NCBI GenBank assembly: GCA_943372645.1
Contig: CALRZN010000028.1
Location: forward strand, 3,136-67,135
Length of the DNA: 64,000 bases
Direction of reading: 5' to 3'
Source: VBWE01 sp943372645
Lineage (GTDB): Bacteria > Bacteroidota > Bacteroidia > Palsa-965
The notes beneath the pieces are model-generated. The model was not told the origin of the DNA. It was given only the letters and a program-made list of their open reading frames with translations, and made no database searches. The position numbers were made by a program, and so were the translations under genes. Positions within the stretch are counted from its first letter, which is position 1, and every line of letters starts with the position of its first letter. Below are positions 42,301 through 51,085 of this stretch, piece after piece.

Positions 42301-42732
42301 TACCTTGTAAACGGCGATACGATTTACAACATGGGTCAGTTCCAGTACACGTTTGATAACACCGGTACATTCCCGATCACACAGATTGTTTATACACAAT
42401 ATGGTTGTGTTGACCAGGCGCAGGACAATATTGTTGTTATTCCGGATTACATCATTTATGTTCCGAATGCGTTCTCGCCAAATGAAGACGGCATAAACGA
42501 CGAGTTTAAGGCCTATGGCGAAGGTATTGATCCGGCCAGCTTCCAGATGTGGATTTACGACCGCTGGGGCAACCTGATATTCCAGTCGAACGACCTTTAC
42601 AAAGGATGGAACGGAAAAGTACAGGGACAATCCAACACCGCGCAGATTGATACCTATGTATGGAAAATTACCTGCAAAGACCGCACAGGCACCATGCACA
42701 AGTACATCGGCAACGTGAATATGATAAAGTAA
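39325..42732 (+). CDS. Large secreted adhesin-like protein with gliding-type (CHU_C) T9SS sorting domain
   Basis: A 1135-residue protein with a signal peptide ending in NVQQAKA. A Cys-rich N-terminal region precedes roughly ten Ig-like/SprB-like repeats of about 80 residues, each with a SICAGQSVVLNASGG / TTTYTVTAT pattern. A PKD-like domain follows (CNWDFSDGTGSG). The C-terminus (IYVPNAFSPNEDGINDEFKA ... YIGNVNMIK) is a CHU_C gliding-motility-type sorting domain, so secretion is by T9SS. It is probably a surface adhesin. A terminator follows. Confidence 0.93.
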   Translation: MRKKLFLALFAFSALLANVQQAKACHGVPLVGFAAAVVGSNVIVNANSDPSTCGCGPYYMEVQLACFSPANFATTIPACNGVWNTYPFYRSLLNVPNYNAASGWPDNCVLEPYTPISIPMSSLCAGTTYVLRARERLCGNNSAGPWTATFTFTTPGTPPNFWLTASAAPTPICAGQQSVLTATVNGNGGCGSGTPVFTWQAISPAGPAFTGNPVTVTPSQTTIYQVTATGGFLSCYPVPPVTVTVTVNANPVAGTPVVAPTTVCAGQPVTLTLNGYSGSIQWQSGPASNGPWTAIPGGTTSPYTYTVNSTTYFNAVVSNNCGSVSSPAVGVTVLPTPTLTITPANPSICAGQSVVLNASGGVTYTWSPATNLSSTTGASVTASPTVTTIYTVSSTVGVCTGTRTVQVTVNPNPVPVVTPASPAICIGDSITLTCGPGPYSSVTWSNSSTLSSGSGDIVNAGPSTTQSYVATATNSFGCTGTAPITVTVNPLPVMAVTPSAPSVCAGFSTFLQASGANSYLWNTGTTTDTMTVLVNTTTTYTVVGTSASGCVDSTTVTVTLNPNIPTDAGVPDSICPGATSVLNPTPFNVGSYTYSWTGPGVITNPNTANATVTPTVTGTYTVNMVDQNGCTGVDSVEIVVLPEPVASAGADLTICFGEQTQLNASGGTNYSWSPNIALSPTNTMSNPMANPTSTQQYIVTVTDPSGCFDTDTMVVNVNPLPQINAGNDVYICGNGAQLNATGGNSYVWTPNTGLSSDIIANPIANPLATTTYIVTGTDNNGCVNTDTIVVNLYTPLTVVASNAAAICPGGSTPVSAVAGGGDGIYTYSWAPATGLSTTNAASATASPTVTTTYVVTVSDACGSTVAVDSVVVTVHPVPVLTITPDVTSGCSPVCVNFVGTAAPSASVSCNWDFSDGTGSGCSTSHCFNTAGSYTITLSVVDGNGCAATLTMPNLITVHPNPVAGFNAAPDTVTFLSPIGVITPSAIGADSIIYLVNGDTIYNMGQFQYTFDNTGTFPITQIVYTQYGCVDQAQDNIVVIPDYIIYVPNAFSPNEDGINDEFKAYGEGIDPASFQMWIYDRWGNLIFQSNDLYKGWNGKVQGQSNTAQIDTYVWKITCKDRTGTMHKYIGNVNMIK

Positions 42733-42747
42733 AATTCACTGACCTGC

Positions 42748-42780
42748 AAGAAGGGTTTCCTGTTCAGGGGAACCCTTCTT
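42748..42780 (+). terminator. Terminator-like hairpin after the CHU_C protein gene
   Basis: AAGAAGGGTT (42748-42757) pairs with AACCCTTCTT (42771-42780); TCC/GGG extends the stem to 13 bp. A short T-rich tail (TATTTAC) follows. It is 15 bp after the stop and 20 bp before the next start. Confidence 0.75.
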
Positions 42781-42800
42781 TATTTACGAACGAATGAGCC

Positions 42801-45071
42801 ATGCGTAAACGTGTTGCATTAATCACAGGGATTTTATTTTCGCTGCTGCTGCAGGCGCAGTATCATGTTCAGCCTGCGTTCCGCGAAACCGGGAACGCTG
42901 CAGGCGACAGTGCATCGGTGTATTTTGACGGGCAGGGCAAAGGCATCGCGGTATTTGCCCGTAAGGGCGGAATAAGCCTGGTTGTATCAAAACACGATGC
43001 CATTACCGGAACACTGCAGGCGCACCGCACCGATCTCGCTTTTACAAACAGCGAAGCACTTCCCGAAGGCATTGAACCCGAAAAAAATGTAACACGCTAC
43101 GAAACCGGTGGCAAAAGCAACACGTTTCATGGCATTGTTTACCATAACGTTTCACCAGGCATTGATCTGCAGCTCACGTTTGTTGCAGGGCAACCCCAGC
43201 TGCGTTATGACGTTGCAGCAGGGGCATCGCTTGCTGATATCGGTTTTACCGTAAACGGTGCAGCTGTGGAAGGCGATCCGTATGGCGTAAGCATTAACAC
43301 GCCGCTCGGAAAAATTGAAAATACATTCCCGCTGTTTATCGCGCCCGATCAATCGAAAAAAGGGAGTTATCGTTCTGCTGCCGTTAATATGTGGACAGAA
43401 GCGGATGCCACCACCAACCACATCCGTGTGCGTTCGGCACAGCCAACTGCCCCGGAATCATTCAGCATCATTCTCTGGTGTACGTTCGCGGGCGGAAGCG
43501 ATACCGATGAGTTTACCGGGATCGAACAGTTTGCAAACAGTGATTTGCTCATTACCGGTTTTACCGGCAGCCTCAATTTTCCGTTGGGTGTGGGCACTGT
43601 GCAGGACAGCAATGCCGGTAACTATGATGCTGTAATTATGCGCATGGATACCACGGGCAACCGCGTATGGGCCACTTTTTTCGGGGGCAGTGCGTATGAT
43701 GTGGCGTATCACGGTGCCATTTACGGTGATAAAATTTATGTGGCCGGTGCCTCGGGCAGCGCAAACCTGCCTGTAGATACCGCGGGATGGCAACCCGCAA
43801 ACGCAGGCAGTTACGACAGCTGGCTGCTGAAACTCGACAGCAGCGGGCAGCAGATCTGGTCAACGTTTTTCGGAAGCAATGGCGGCGACTTCGCCTATGA
43901 TGTGGATGTGGACAACGCCGGGAATATTTATATGGGTGGAGCTACCAGTTCGCAAAACTTACCGCTGACTGCAACCACCGGCTGGCAGACTACGCACGGC
44001 GGCGCACTGGATGCATGGATCGCCAGATTCAACAGCAGCGGTATTCCGCAATGGTGTACGTACTATGGCGGTTCCGGCAGCGAAGATGTACACTCATTAG
44101 TGGTGGACGACAGCGCCAACGTTATCATGTGCGGCGGTACATTCAGTCTCAATTTCCCGACCAGCCCCGGCGCATACCAATCGCTCACCAGCGGCATTCC
44201 GGACATTTACCTCATCAAACTCGATTCGGCCGGTAACCGTATTTTCGGAACCCGTTTTGGTGGCTCGGCCGATGAAGATTCATTTGGCCTGGATGCGGAC
44301 GCTGCCGGAAATATTTACGTTGCCGGTCAAACCCACAGCACCGATTTACCGATGATCGGCCAGTCGTTCCAGAACTTACCGGGTGGAAATATGGAAGCCT
44401 GTGTGATTAAATTCAGCAATGCAGGCTGGCCGCAATGGTCCACGTTTTATGGCGGACAGCAGGATGATTATGCCTTCGGACTCGTGGTGCGCGATTCGTT
44501 CCTTTATTTTACCGGTAACACCATGAGCAGCGATTTCCTGGTGAGTGCCAATGCATTCCAGGACAGCCTTGCAGGTCAGACCGATTGTTATTTCGTAAAA
44601 ATGGACACGGCCGGAACGCCCATCTCCGGCAGCTTTTACGGGGGCATCGGCTCGGATGTATCGAATGCGCTTGTGGTGGATGCCAACATGTGGCTGTACC
44701 TCGCCGGAAGCACGTACAGCCTTGATTTCCCGGTTTCACCTTCAGGTGTAATGCAATCCACCAACATGTTTCTCGGTGATGGATTTGTAGGAAGACTTGA
44801 TGCCACACAATTGCCATTTGGTTCCGGGGGCGTGGCTGCCACAGCGGCCGTAAATGCATTACGCGTGTTCCCGGTACCGTTTAATGAACACTTGTTTTTA
44901 GGCGAAGCCGTTACCGCATGGCAACTGCTTGATGTAACCGGACGCATGGTACGTGAAGGAAACTCGGCCACCATCACAGCCACGGGAGCACTTGCGCCCG
45001 GACTTTATACTGTGCGGGCAACTACTGCCGCGGGCCTGGTGAAAACAGCGCGTGTGGTAAAAGCTGATTGA
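42801..45071 (+). CDS. SBBP-repeat secreted protein with T9SS type A sorting domain
   Basis: A 756-residue protein with a signal peptide ending in LLQAQ. The N-terminal 200 residues resemble the DUF-type domain often preceding SBBP repeats. Residues about 230-670 hold beta-propeller SBBP repeats (WSTFFGSNGGDFAYDVDVDN, GNIYVAGQTHSTDLP, STFYGGQQDDYAFGL). The C-terminus (LRVFPVPFNEHLFLGEA ... GLYTVRATTAAGLVKTARVV) is a Por-type tail, slightly divergent (PVPF instead of PNP). It follows the CHU_C protein gene by 68 bp. Confidence 0.9.
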   Translation: MRKRVALITGILFSLLLQAQYHVQPAFRETGNAAGDSASVYFDGQGKGIAVFARKGGISLVVSKHDAITGTLQAHRTDLAFTNSEALPEGIEPEKNVTRYETGGKSNTFHGIVYHNVSPGIDLQLTFVAGQPQLRYDVAAGASLADIGFTVNGAAVEGDPYGVSINTPLGKIENTFPLFIAPDQSKKGSYRSAAVNMWTEADATTNHIRVRSAQPTAPESFSIILWCTFAGGSDTDEFTGIEQFANSDLLITGFTGSLNFPLGVGTVQDSNAGNYDAVIMRMDTTGNRVWATFFGGSAYDVAYHGAIYGDKIYVAGASGSANLPVDTAGWQPANAGSYDSWLLKLDSSGQQIWSTFFGSNGGDFAYDVDVDNAGNIYMGGATSSQNLPLTATTGWQTTHGGALDAWIARFNSSGIPQWCTYYGGSGSEDVHSLVVDDSANVIMCGGTFSLNFPTSPGAYQSLTSGIPDIYLIKLDSAGNRIFGTRFGGSADEDSFGLDADAAGNIYVAGQTHSTDLPMIGQSFQNLPGGNMEACVIKFSNAGWPQWSTFYGGQQDDYAFGLVVRDSFLYFTGNTMSSDFLVSANAFQDSLAGQTDCYFVKMDTAGTPISGSFYGGIGSDVSNALVVDANMWLYLAGSTYSLDFPVSPSGVMQSTNMFLGDGFVGRLDATQLPFGSGGVAATAAVNALRVFPVPFNEHLFLGEAVTAWQLLDVTGRMVREGNSATITATGALAPGLYTVRATTAAGLVKTARVVKAD

Positions 45072-45092
45072 TTTTCTTTTCGGGAAACCCGA

Positions 45093-45581
45093 TTATTTCA
45101 TGTTTATAAACTGGAGCGGCAGATCATACTCCCCGCGGCGCATAAGTGCAATAATGGCCTGCAGTTCATCAATCTTTTTCCCGGTAACGCGAACGAGGTC
45201 GTCCATCTGCTGGGCCTGTACTTTCAGTTTTGAATCCTTGATGTCTTTCATGATTTTGCGGCAGGTATCTTTATCAATGCCCTGGCGCACTTTCACATCT
45301 TTGCGCACCATGTTGCCTGACGCATAATGTTCCTTGCCTTCATCGAGGCAGCGCGGATCAATGCCCTGTTTCACCATGCGTGAACGGATGATATCAATGA
45401 TGGAGTTGAGCCGCATATCGTCTTCGGTATGAATATTCAGCGACATGTTTTTTTTGTCCAGCTCAATGGTGCTGGCCGTTCCGCGAAAATCGAACCGGTT
45501 TAGGATCTCTTTGCGGGCGGTGTTTATCGCATTATCAAGGGTCTGCGCATCAATTTTACTTACGATATCGAAACTGGGCAT
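45093..45581 (-). CDS. yajQ: YajQ family cyclic di-GMP-binding protein
   Basis: A 162-residue cytosolic protein, typical length. YajQ features: MPSFDIVSKIDAQTLDNAIN at the start, RFDFRGTASTIELDKK, the KQGIDPRCLDEGKEHYASGN middle, VRQGIDKDTCRKIMKDIKDS and the C-terminal RVTGKKIDELQAIIALMR. Members bind c-di-GMP and act as effectors or bind nucleotides. It is convergent with the SBBP-repeat gene and has a perfect -7 box on the minus strand at 45617-45610. Confidence 0.95.
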   Translation of the reverse strand: MPSFDIVSKIDAQTLDNAINTARKEILNRFDFRGTASTIELDKKNMSLNIHTEDDMRLNSIIDIIRSRMVKQGIDPRCLDEGKEHYASGNMVRKDVKVRQGIDKDTCRKIMKDIKDSKLKVQAQQMDDLVRVTGKKIDELQAIIALMRRGEYDLPLQFINMK

Positions 45582-45609
45582 GGTACAGTTGCTTGTTTGG
45601 TTTGGTGTG

Positions 45610-45617
45610 CAAATTTA
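45610..45617 (-). promoter_or_regulatory. Putative -7 promoter box for yajQ
   Basis: The minus strand reads TAAATTTG, an exact TAnnTTTG match 28 bp upstream of the yajQ start at 45581. It lies in the 42-bp gap after ctlX. Confidence 0.5.
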
Positions 45618-45623
45618 GGGAAA

Positions 45624-46517
45624 CTACCGCACTTCTGCCAGCATACACCGCGCACTGCCCCCGCCAATGGTTTCGATAACCGGGATGGCGCAGGGTACAG
45701 GAATGGCGTATTTTCCGAGCAGGCCGAGCTGTTCAGGCGTAAAACTGTTGCGTGCCGTTTCGGAAAGCACACAGCACCAGGTGTTGCTGCTGTTTTTTAC
45801 GAAGAGCATGTTGCCGGCAAACGCATTCATCTGTTTCAAACTGATTTCAAGCAGCTCGTGGCCGCTTTCGCGCAGCATCGTTAATACCATTTTGCGATCG
45901 TCAGGCAAAATAACTTCGGTGCACACCACAGCCAGTTTCGGATGCAGGGCCATCACCACGTTGGTGTGATAAACAGCCTGCCCGTTTTGCGGAACAGTGC
46001 GAAACGAAACCGGTTTGTAATTCAGGTGGCGGCAGGCTGTACGCACTAAACCCGGATCGGTGCGGGGCGAGAGGGCGGCATACGCGATGCGGTTTTCATA
46101 ATCAATCACTAAACTGCCGGTACCCTCCAAAAAACGGCCTTCGTTTTCGTGGTGCGACAAATCAAACACATCGGTGTAACCGAATTCCTGCTGCATGATT
46201 TGTACAATGTCGTTCCGCCGTTCCAGCCTGCGGTTGGGCGCCTGCATGGGCCACAGCGCGATGGTTTTTCTGTCGTGAAAACTGATCCAGTTGTTTGGAA
46301 AAACCGCATCCGGTTTTACGGGTTCGGCCGTATCGGCAATTACTTTAAACGGAATGCCGGCTGCTGCGAGTTGAGCACACATCGCATCAGATTCGGCCTG
46401 TGCAGTTGCTGCAGCGCTTGTTGCTGCCGCGCTGCGCTGCTGAAAGGTGTTGGATGATGCGGTTTCGTTGTTGAAGCCAAATGCTTCCGGGCGGATGAGT
46501 AGTAACATGTGTTGCAA
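45624..46517 (-). CDS. ctlX: Citrulline utilization hydrolase CtlX-like (amidinotransferase superfamily)
   Basis: A 297-residue cytosolic enzyme of the guanidino-group-modifying (pentein) superfamily. Evidence: IRPEAFGFNNETA near the start, VFPNNWISFHDRKTIALWPM at the substrate loop, RLERRNDIVQIMQQEFGY, the GTGSLVIDYENRIAYAALSPR core and the near-terminal nucleophile Cys291 in GGGSARCMLAEVR. CtlX-type enzymes act on citrulline or arginine-like substrates; the exact reaction is inferred. Alternative start at 46508. The gene ends 16 bp from the HD gene, a probable two-gene operon. Confidence 0.85.
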   Translation of the reverse strand: MQHMLLLIRPEAFGFNNETASSNTFQQRSAAATSAAATAQAESDAMCAQLAAAGIPFKVIADTAEPVKPDAVFPNNWISFHDRKTIALWPMQAPNRRLERRNDIVQIMQQEFGYTDVFDLSHHENEGRFLEGTGSLVIDYENRIAYAALSPRTDPGLVRTACRHLNYKPVSFRTVPQNGQAVYHTNVVMALHPKLAVVCTEVILPDDRKMVLTMLRESGHELLEISLKQMNAFAGNMLFVKNSSNTWCCVLSETARNSFTPEQLGLLGKYAIPVPCAIPVIETIGGGSARCMLAEVR

Positions 46518-46533
46518 TGATACTGTTTTCTTT

Positions 46534-47157
46534 TCAGAGGCTGTCGTGTTCCCGTTGTAAATTCACCCGCGCCTGGGCTTCAAAACGTTCGCGGAAAAAA
46601 GGCGTTTTGTATATAAAATCCATTTCGAGGAAATGGTTTAATACTGCTTTACGTCCGGGATGGTACAACGCATCCGGATACATGTTGTATTCCTTCCGGA
46701 TGCCGGCAGCATACGCATCATAGGTTTCCGGTGCACCGCCCAGCGCACTCAGATCAAAATCAAGCAGGTAATGTACGTCACTGATTTCGCTTTCAGCCGT
46801 ATGGTGTTTGGTGGCATGAATCAATTGTACAACACGGGTAATCTGTTCATCGTTTACGCCAAGCTCTTTTAATTCTGCAGCAGCACGATCAGCGCTGGCT
46901 TCTTCATTGTCTTTGCACGATGCATCGTAAACAATATCATGATACAGAATTGCGAGGTCGGTTGCCGTTTTATCCTGCAACAGCTCCGCACACGAATCAC
47001 TATGCCGGAGCATGGCTGCAATGTGTGCGGCGGTGTGGTAATAACGATCCGGTTCGCTATATGCCGTTAAAAGCGATTGAAGAAACTGCAGTTGCCGGAT
47101 TTCGTGTTGCGGGAATAACATATTCCAGCGCGTGGTGATAATGGTGTTGCTGTCCAC
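46534..47157 (-). CDS. HD-domain metal-dependent phosphohydrolase
   Basis: A 207-residue cytosolic protein. HD superfamily metal ligands are His41 and His45 (YYHTAAHIAAMLR), His73-Asp74 (ILYHDIVYDAS) and a distal His/Asp cluster in LIHATKHHTAESEISDVHYLLDFDLS. This layout matches predicted HD phosphohydrolases of the YfbR-like group. The substrate is unknown. It lies 16 bp upstream of ctlX on the same strand. Confidence 0.88.
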   Translation of the reverse strand: MDSNTIITTRWNMLFPQHEIRQLQFLQSLLTAYSEPDRYYHTAAHIAAMLRHSDSCAELLQDKTATDLAILYHDIVYDASCKDNEEASADRAAAELKELGVNDEQITRVVQLIHATKHHTAESEISDVHYLLDFDLSALGGAPETYDAYAAGIRKEYNMYPDALYHPGRKAVLNHFLEMDFIYKTPFFRERFEAQARVNLQREHDSL

Positions 47158-47203
47158 AGGAAAATAGTTGGGATAAAAACAAATAAAACGAGGTTATGTT
47201 TGT

Positions 47204-48556
47204 TTAATTCCCGCGATGATAATTATCGGAGCCCGATTTTACCGCAGCAAACAGTTCGATGGTTTCCCCCGAATGGTCGTTGCTCCGCAGAAAAGCAGCA
47301 AGTCTTTGGAGTGGTGCAAACCAGCGGATAAACCAGGCGAGGGCAAATGCGCTTCCGGTAAACAAAACTGTTTCCATCAACTCGCCGGTGGAATAAAGTG
47401 CGGCAGGATCGAATGCGGCGTGTGTTTCAACATGTGCTGCGCTGAGCAGATAGACACAGGCAGCGAACAGGGAGAATGCAACGATGCGGCGAACACGTGC
47501 CGGGAACAGCGGCGCAAACAGCAGCAACAGTGCAGCGGCAGCATACATCCCGATTTCCATAAAATCGGCGCGGGCATCTTCATACAGCGCCCCGAAAAAT
47601 GGTACCGCCAGCAGCAGGTGCAGCACCGCGGTCCAGGCTTTGTTTGCGGGTGTAAATGCAAACCGGAACAGGCACAGCGCCATACCGCACAGCAACAGGA
47701 AACGCATACCCGGCGTAAGCAGCAGGCTGATGAGGCGTTCCCACGCACCGGGGGTGTAACGGATTACTTTATAGTCTTCGTAACCCGAAAGGCGGAGCAC
47801 ATCATCCACGCTGCCGGCCTGTCCTTCAATCAGATTGTTCTGCCGTGCTTCACTGGCGTTGAGCGTCTGGCTGGTCATTCCGTTGCTCATGGCTTCGGCT
47901 GCAACCGGGTTATGGCTGGTAGCTTCGGCGGTGTGGTGCAGCAGCGAACGCATGTAGCGCTGGTAGCTGCCCGGCGCGGGGCGGCCGCTTTTGTCTTTTA
48001 AGGTTGCTGAACCGAGACGCGATTTCGGATTCATATAAATGCTGTCGCCTGCCAGTGAAATGAGCGTGCCTGCGCCCGTGGTTGGTTTGTCTAAATAAAC
48101 CATCACCGGTTTGTCAAACTCAAGCAGGTTGCGGCGGATGTTGTCTGCAGTTTCGAGCGAGCCGTTAAAACCATTCATGTGAATCAGGATCACATCGGCT
48201 TTCATGAAACGGGCCTGGCGCAGTGCGGCCTGTGCTTCGCGCCACGAAGGCGGACCCACATCATCGCGGAAATCAACGCGGTAAACTATTTTTGATCCGC
48301 CGGAACTGCCGGAAGCAGGCGCAGGAGTTACCCCGCCCATGTAATTATTATCACTGCCCGAAGGCGTCAGATTATCATACGAAAGCGGTAAACCCAGCGG
48401 TAACGAAATCTCCGTGCCGGTTTCGGTGCGCTCTATACCATCAATACCTTCGCCGGGATTTTTAAACCCGTCACCATCGGTATAAGGGAATGCTTTACCA
48501 GCCCAGGCGACTGCCGGAACAAGAAAGAGGAACAGGAAAAACAAGCGGTAACGCAT
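47204..48556 (-). CDS. NfeD/ClpP-like membrane protein lacking the catalytic serine
   Basis: A 450-residue protein with a signal peptide (ending VAWAG). The ClpP-like periplasmic domain is followed by about five TM segments (residues 275-430). The fold's motifs are recognisable (ADVILIHMNGFNGSLETADN, GAGTLISLAGDSIYMNPKSR, LGSATL, SYQRYMRSLLHHTAEATSHN). The usual A-S-A-G serine position reads T-G-A-G (Gly161), and the lysine expected in MRSKMRATAE reads Leu. It may therefore be a pseudoprotease. The C-terminal OB-fold of full NfeD is not evident. Confidence 0.75.
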   Translation of the reverse strand: MRYRLFFLFLFLVPAVAWAGKAFPYTDGDGFKNPGEGIDGIERTETGTEISLPLGLPLSYDNLTPSGSDNNYMGGVTPAPASGSSGGSKIVYRVDFRDDVGPPSWREAQAALRQARFMKADVILIHMNGFNGSLETADNIRRNLLEFDKPVMVYLDKPTTGAGTLISLAGDSIYMNPKSRLGSATLKDKSGRPAPGSYQRYMRSLLHHTAEATSHNPVAAEAMSNGMTSQTLNASEARQNNLIEGQAGSVDDVLRLSGYEDYKVIRYTPGAWERLISLLLTPGMRFLLLCGMALCLFRFAFTPANKAWTAVLHLLLAVPFFGALYEDARADFMEIGMYAAAALLLLFAPLFPARVRRIVAFSLFAACVYLLSAAHVETHAAFDPAALYSTGELMETVLFTGSAFALAWFIRWFAPLQRLAAFLRSNDHSGETIELFAAVKSGSDNYHRGN

Positions 48557-48635
48557 CCTGCTTTATTGATTTGTCGGACTAAAGTACAAATTTCACGCCG
48601 TGAAACCAATTCCCGGGGCGGAAATTAGGAAGTTG

Positions 48636-49217
48636 TTAAGCGTTCTTCTCAAACTGAAAATAAAGCACATCGCTCCAGCAGTCAATGCCCAGTTCTTTCT
48701 GCCACTGCGTGTGCAGATTCTCCAGCTGGTAATGCCGTGCTTTGGCAAACGGATTGGCCTCCGTGGAGGCAATGAGTGCTTCGGCTTCTTCGCGGATTAC
48801 TTCCAGTTCATCCAGCGTGTCGCCTGCATCTTCTTCGAGCAGGTTGCCCGACATGTCGTAAATTTCACCGGCTTCGAGCAGCAGGTACGGCAGTTGTTTA
48901 TCGGGATCGTCGAGGAATTCGAAGGTTTCTTCCATATCCGCTTCAAAATCGCTGCGCGAAACCAGTGCAGGCACCTGCTTGAGGCGCAAAAGAAAACGTT
49001 TCAGTAAATCGTATCCGCCCGCAAAATCAGCCACAATCGCAATCGGCTTTTCATACCCGAAAACGGCTGAATGCACCAGCTGCGGATTGGCCGCCATAAT
49101 GAGTTTGTGTGCAACCGGAATGCCGTAATTGTATTCGGAAAGGCTGCGGATTTTTACATCCTTCAGCTGCTGTGTCTGTGCTTCGGAAATGGAGTAGAGG
49201 TACGAACGGTTGGCCAT
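48636..49217 (-). CDS. Conserved cytosolic protein of unknown function
   Basis: A 193-residue acidic protein from the ATG at 49217 (MANRSYLYSISEAQTQQLKD); the longer frame to 49295 is unlikely. No signal peptide or TM segment. It has acidic stretches (EADMEETFEFLDDPDKQLPY) and a C-terminal helix (TQWQKELGIDCWSDVLYF). Proteins of this size starting M.N.SYLY are seen in other bacteria without known roles, I believe. It is 35 bp downstream of the TIGR02757 gene. Confidence 0.8.
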   Translation of the reverse strand: MANRSYLYSISEAQTQQLKDVKIRSLSEYNYGIPVAHKLIMAANPQLVHSAVFGYEKPIAIVADFAGGYDLLKRFLLRLKQVPALVSRSDFEADMEETFEFLDDPDKQLPYLLLEAGEIYDMSGNLLEEDAGDTLDELEVIREEAEALIASTEANPFAKARHYQLENLHTQWQKELGIDCWSDVLYFQFEKNA

Positions 49218-49251
49218 ATGTTTGTGTTTGAGCGCGCAAGTTAAGCCGGGT

Positions 49252-50040
49252 TCAGAACTTTTCAAACACACCCAGCCCGAATAATGCAAAATCATATTTC
49301 ACCGGGTCGCGCGCATCGAGCAGGCGCAGGTTGGCGGTGAGTTCTTCCACCGCTTTGCGGTCGTCCTGGGTGCGTTGCAGCAGCCCCAGTTTGCGGGCCA
49401 CGCGTCCGCTGTGCACATCGAGCGGGCAGCAGAGCAGGGCGGGGGAAATGCTTTTCCACAGGCCGAAATCAACGCCGCGTTTGTCGTTACGCACCATCCA
49501 GCGCAGGTACATGTGTATCCGTTTCGCGGCCGAACCCTGCGCGGGATCGGAAACATGTTTTTCGGTGCGCTGCGGGTGCGCGGGTTCGAAAAAACAACTG
49601 CGGAAGTACGAAATGGCTTCGTGCATATTGCCCTGCTTCAGCCCGTTTTGAAATGCGGTTTCAGGTCCACCGTGTTTTTTGTAAATATGCCGCAACGCCG
49701 TTACAAAACAACGCGCATCAGTGCCGTTGAAGGTGCGGTGCACAAACCCGTCGAGGCGTTTCAGTTCGCGAGCACCGGCATGTTTTATAAAATCGTGCGG
49801 GGCATCATCCATCAGTTCCAGCAGGTGCAGCGCGTTGCGGATAATGGTGGGGCGCTGCCCCCAGGCAATGGTGGCGGCCAGGAATCCGGCAATTTCGATG
49901 TCTTCTTTTTTTGTAAAACGATGCGGAATGCTAACCGGGTCAGTTGTAATAAACGTTACCCGGTTATACAGGTCCACTTTTTCATCGAGAAATTCCCGGA
50001 AAACGTGCACCTGTTTTTCGTCAAATGCAATGCTGCTCAA
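49252..50040 (-). CDS. TIGR02757 family protein (DUF2400)
   Basis: A 262-residue cytosolic protein. Family marks: the start VFREFLDEKVDLYNR, HRFTKKEDIEIAGFLAATIAWGQR, the SAAKRIHMYLRWMVRNDKRG block, VDFGLWKSISPALLCCPLDV and the C-terminal PVKYDFALFGLGV. The HhH-like organisation suggests nucleic acid contact, but the function is unknown. The ATG overlaps the stop of the upstream HTH gene by 4 bp (ATGA), so they are coupled. Confidence 0.93.
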   Translation of the reverse strand: MSSIAFDEKQVHVFREFLDEKVDLYNRVTFITTDPVSIPHRFTKKEDIEIAGFLAATIAWGQRPTIIRNALHLLELMDDAPHDFIKHAGARELKRLDGFVHRTFNGTDARCFVTALRHIYKKHGGPETAFQNGLKQGNMHEAISYFRSCFFEPAHPQRTEKHVSDPAQGSAAKRIHMYLRWMVRNDKRGVDFGLWKSISPALLCCPLDVHSGRVARKLGLLQRTQDDRKAVEELTANLRLLDARDPVKYDFALFGLGVFEKF

Positions 50041-51050
50041 AGTGTTTTTTCAATATGAGCCCGAAGCTGATCCAGCTTATCCAGGAAATGGCGGAAGAAG
50101 CGGTAGCGTTGTTTTTCCGATACACCACTGATGGGCGTTGATTTTTTCGACAGGTTTTTCAGCCAGCGCTCGGTTTCTTCGCAGAACGCGGGATTGATGG
50201 TTACCATCGAGTTAAACGTATTGTGCGAAAGGTAAACCGCTTTGCTGCTGCCCATGGTTACGAGTATGCAGTTGTTGCCGATCATCAGTTCACTGTTGTA
50301 CAGCGTGTAGTTGTTTTCCTGGCCCGGTGCGGGATTTTCGCCGAGAAATTTGCAGCTGTGTTCGGCCTGTTTCTGAATATCGGTGATCATGGCCTCCACA
50401 TCCTGGCAAACGGCAAGCGCCTGTTCTTTGGAAGTAAACAAGCCGGAATCCACGTAGTACTCAATCTGTTTGAACGTGCTGTTCATCGTATCATCCGACC
50501 AGATTTCCACGGAAGGCACTTCGATATACAGCGCATAAATTTCGCGCACCAGCGGGGGCAGGGAAGGCGGCACAAAAGCCGGGTCGAATTTTTTTCCTTC
50601 CAGTTCCGGCGTATTCAGGATGGATTTGTTCCAGTAAAACAGCTTGAAGGCCGAGAGCAGGGGATGGCGGAAGTGATGAAATACGGGCACATCTTCGGCT
50701 GCAAAAATCAGTTCTTTCTTTTCGGTGCCTTTGATCCGTTTCAGGTCGTCGCGGATATTGGTAAGGTATGTTTCAAACTTCGAAACATCGTTTTCGAGGT
50801 GGTGGTAATTAAACGTAACGCTGCTGCTGAGCGTATTGCCCGTTACATCAAACGCCAGTTTATAGTGCGAACAAAGGATGTTCACCTCGTCAATGGTAAG
50901 TGATGTTTCCCCGCGGATACGGCGGTAGGCACTGTCGTTACTGATATGCAGCACGTCGGCCAGTTCGTCCACCAGCGAATGGTTGGGGGGAATTACCTCG
51001 CGGATGCGGGCAATAAAGTTGGTCTGGGCGGTTTTAGCGGTTTCTGCCAT
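50037..51050 (-). CDS. Helix-turn-helix regulator with large C-terminal domain
   Basis: A 337-residue protein from the ATG at 51050 (MAETAKTAQTNFIARIREVI); the longer frame covers operator sequence. The N-terminal 75 residues form an HTH like those of XRE/BetR types (LADVLHISNDSAYRRIRGET, LTIDEVNILCSHY). The rest is a helical domain of unknown role, common in Bacteroidota. The gene is divergent from the CsgG-like envelope gene, and GCAA repeats lie in the shared promoter region. It is coupled with TIGR02757 downstream. Confidence 0.85.
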   Translation of the reverse strand: MAETAKTAQTNFIARIREVIPPNHSLVDELADVLHISNDSAYRRIRGETSLTIDEVNILCSHYKLAFDVTGNTLSSSVTFNYHHLENDVSKFETYLTNIRDDLKRIKGTEKKELIFAAEDVPVFHHFRHPLLSAFKLFYWNKSILNTPELEGKKFDPAFVPPSLPPLVREIYALYIEVPSVEIWSDDTMNSTFKQIEYYVDSGLFTSKEQALAVCQDVEAMITDIQKQAEHSCKFLGENPAPGQENNYTLYNSELMIGNNCILVTMGSSKAVYLSHNTFNSMVTINPAFCEETERWLKNLSKKSTPISGVSEKQRYRFFRHFLDKLDQLRAHIEKTL

Positions 51051-51085
51051 GTTTTTTGTGTAGCGGAAAGCCCCAACGGGGATTT

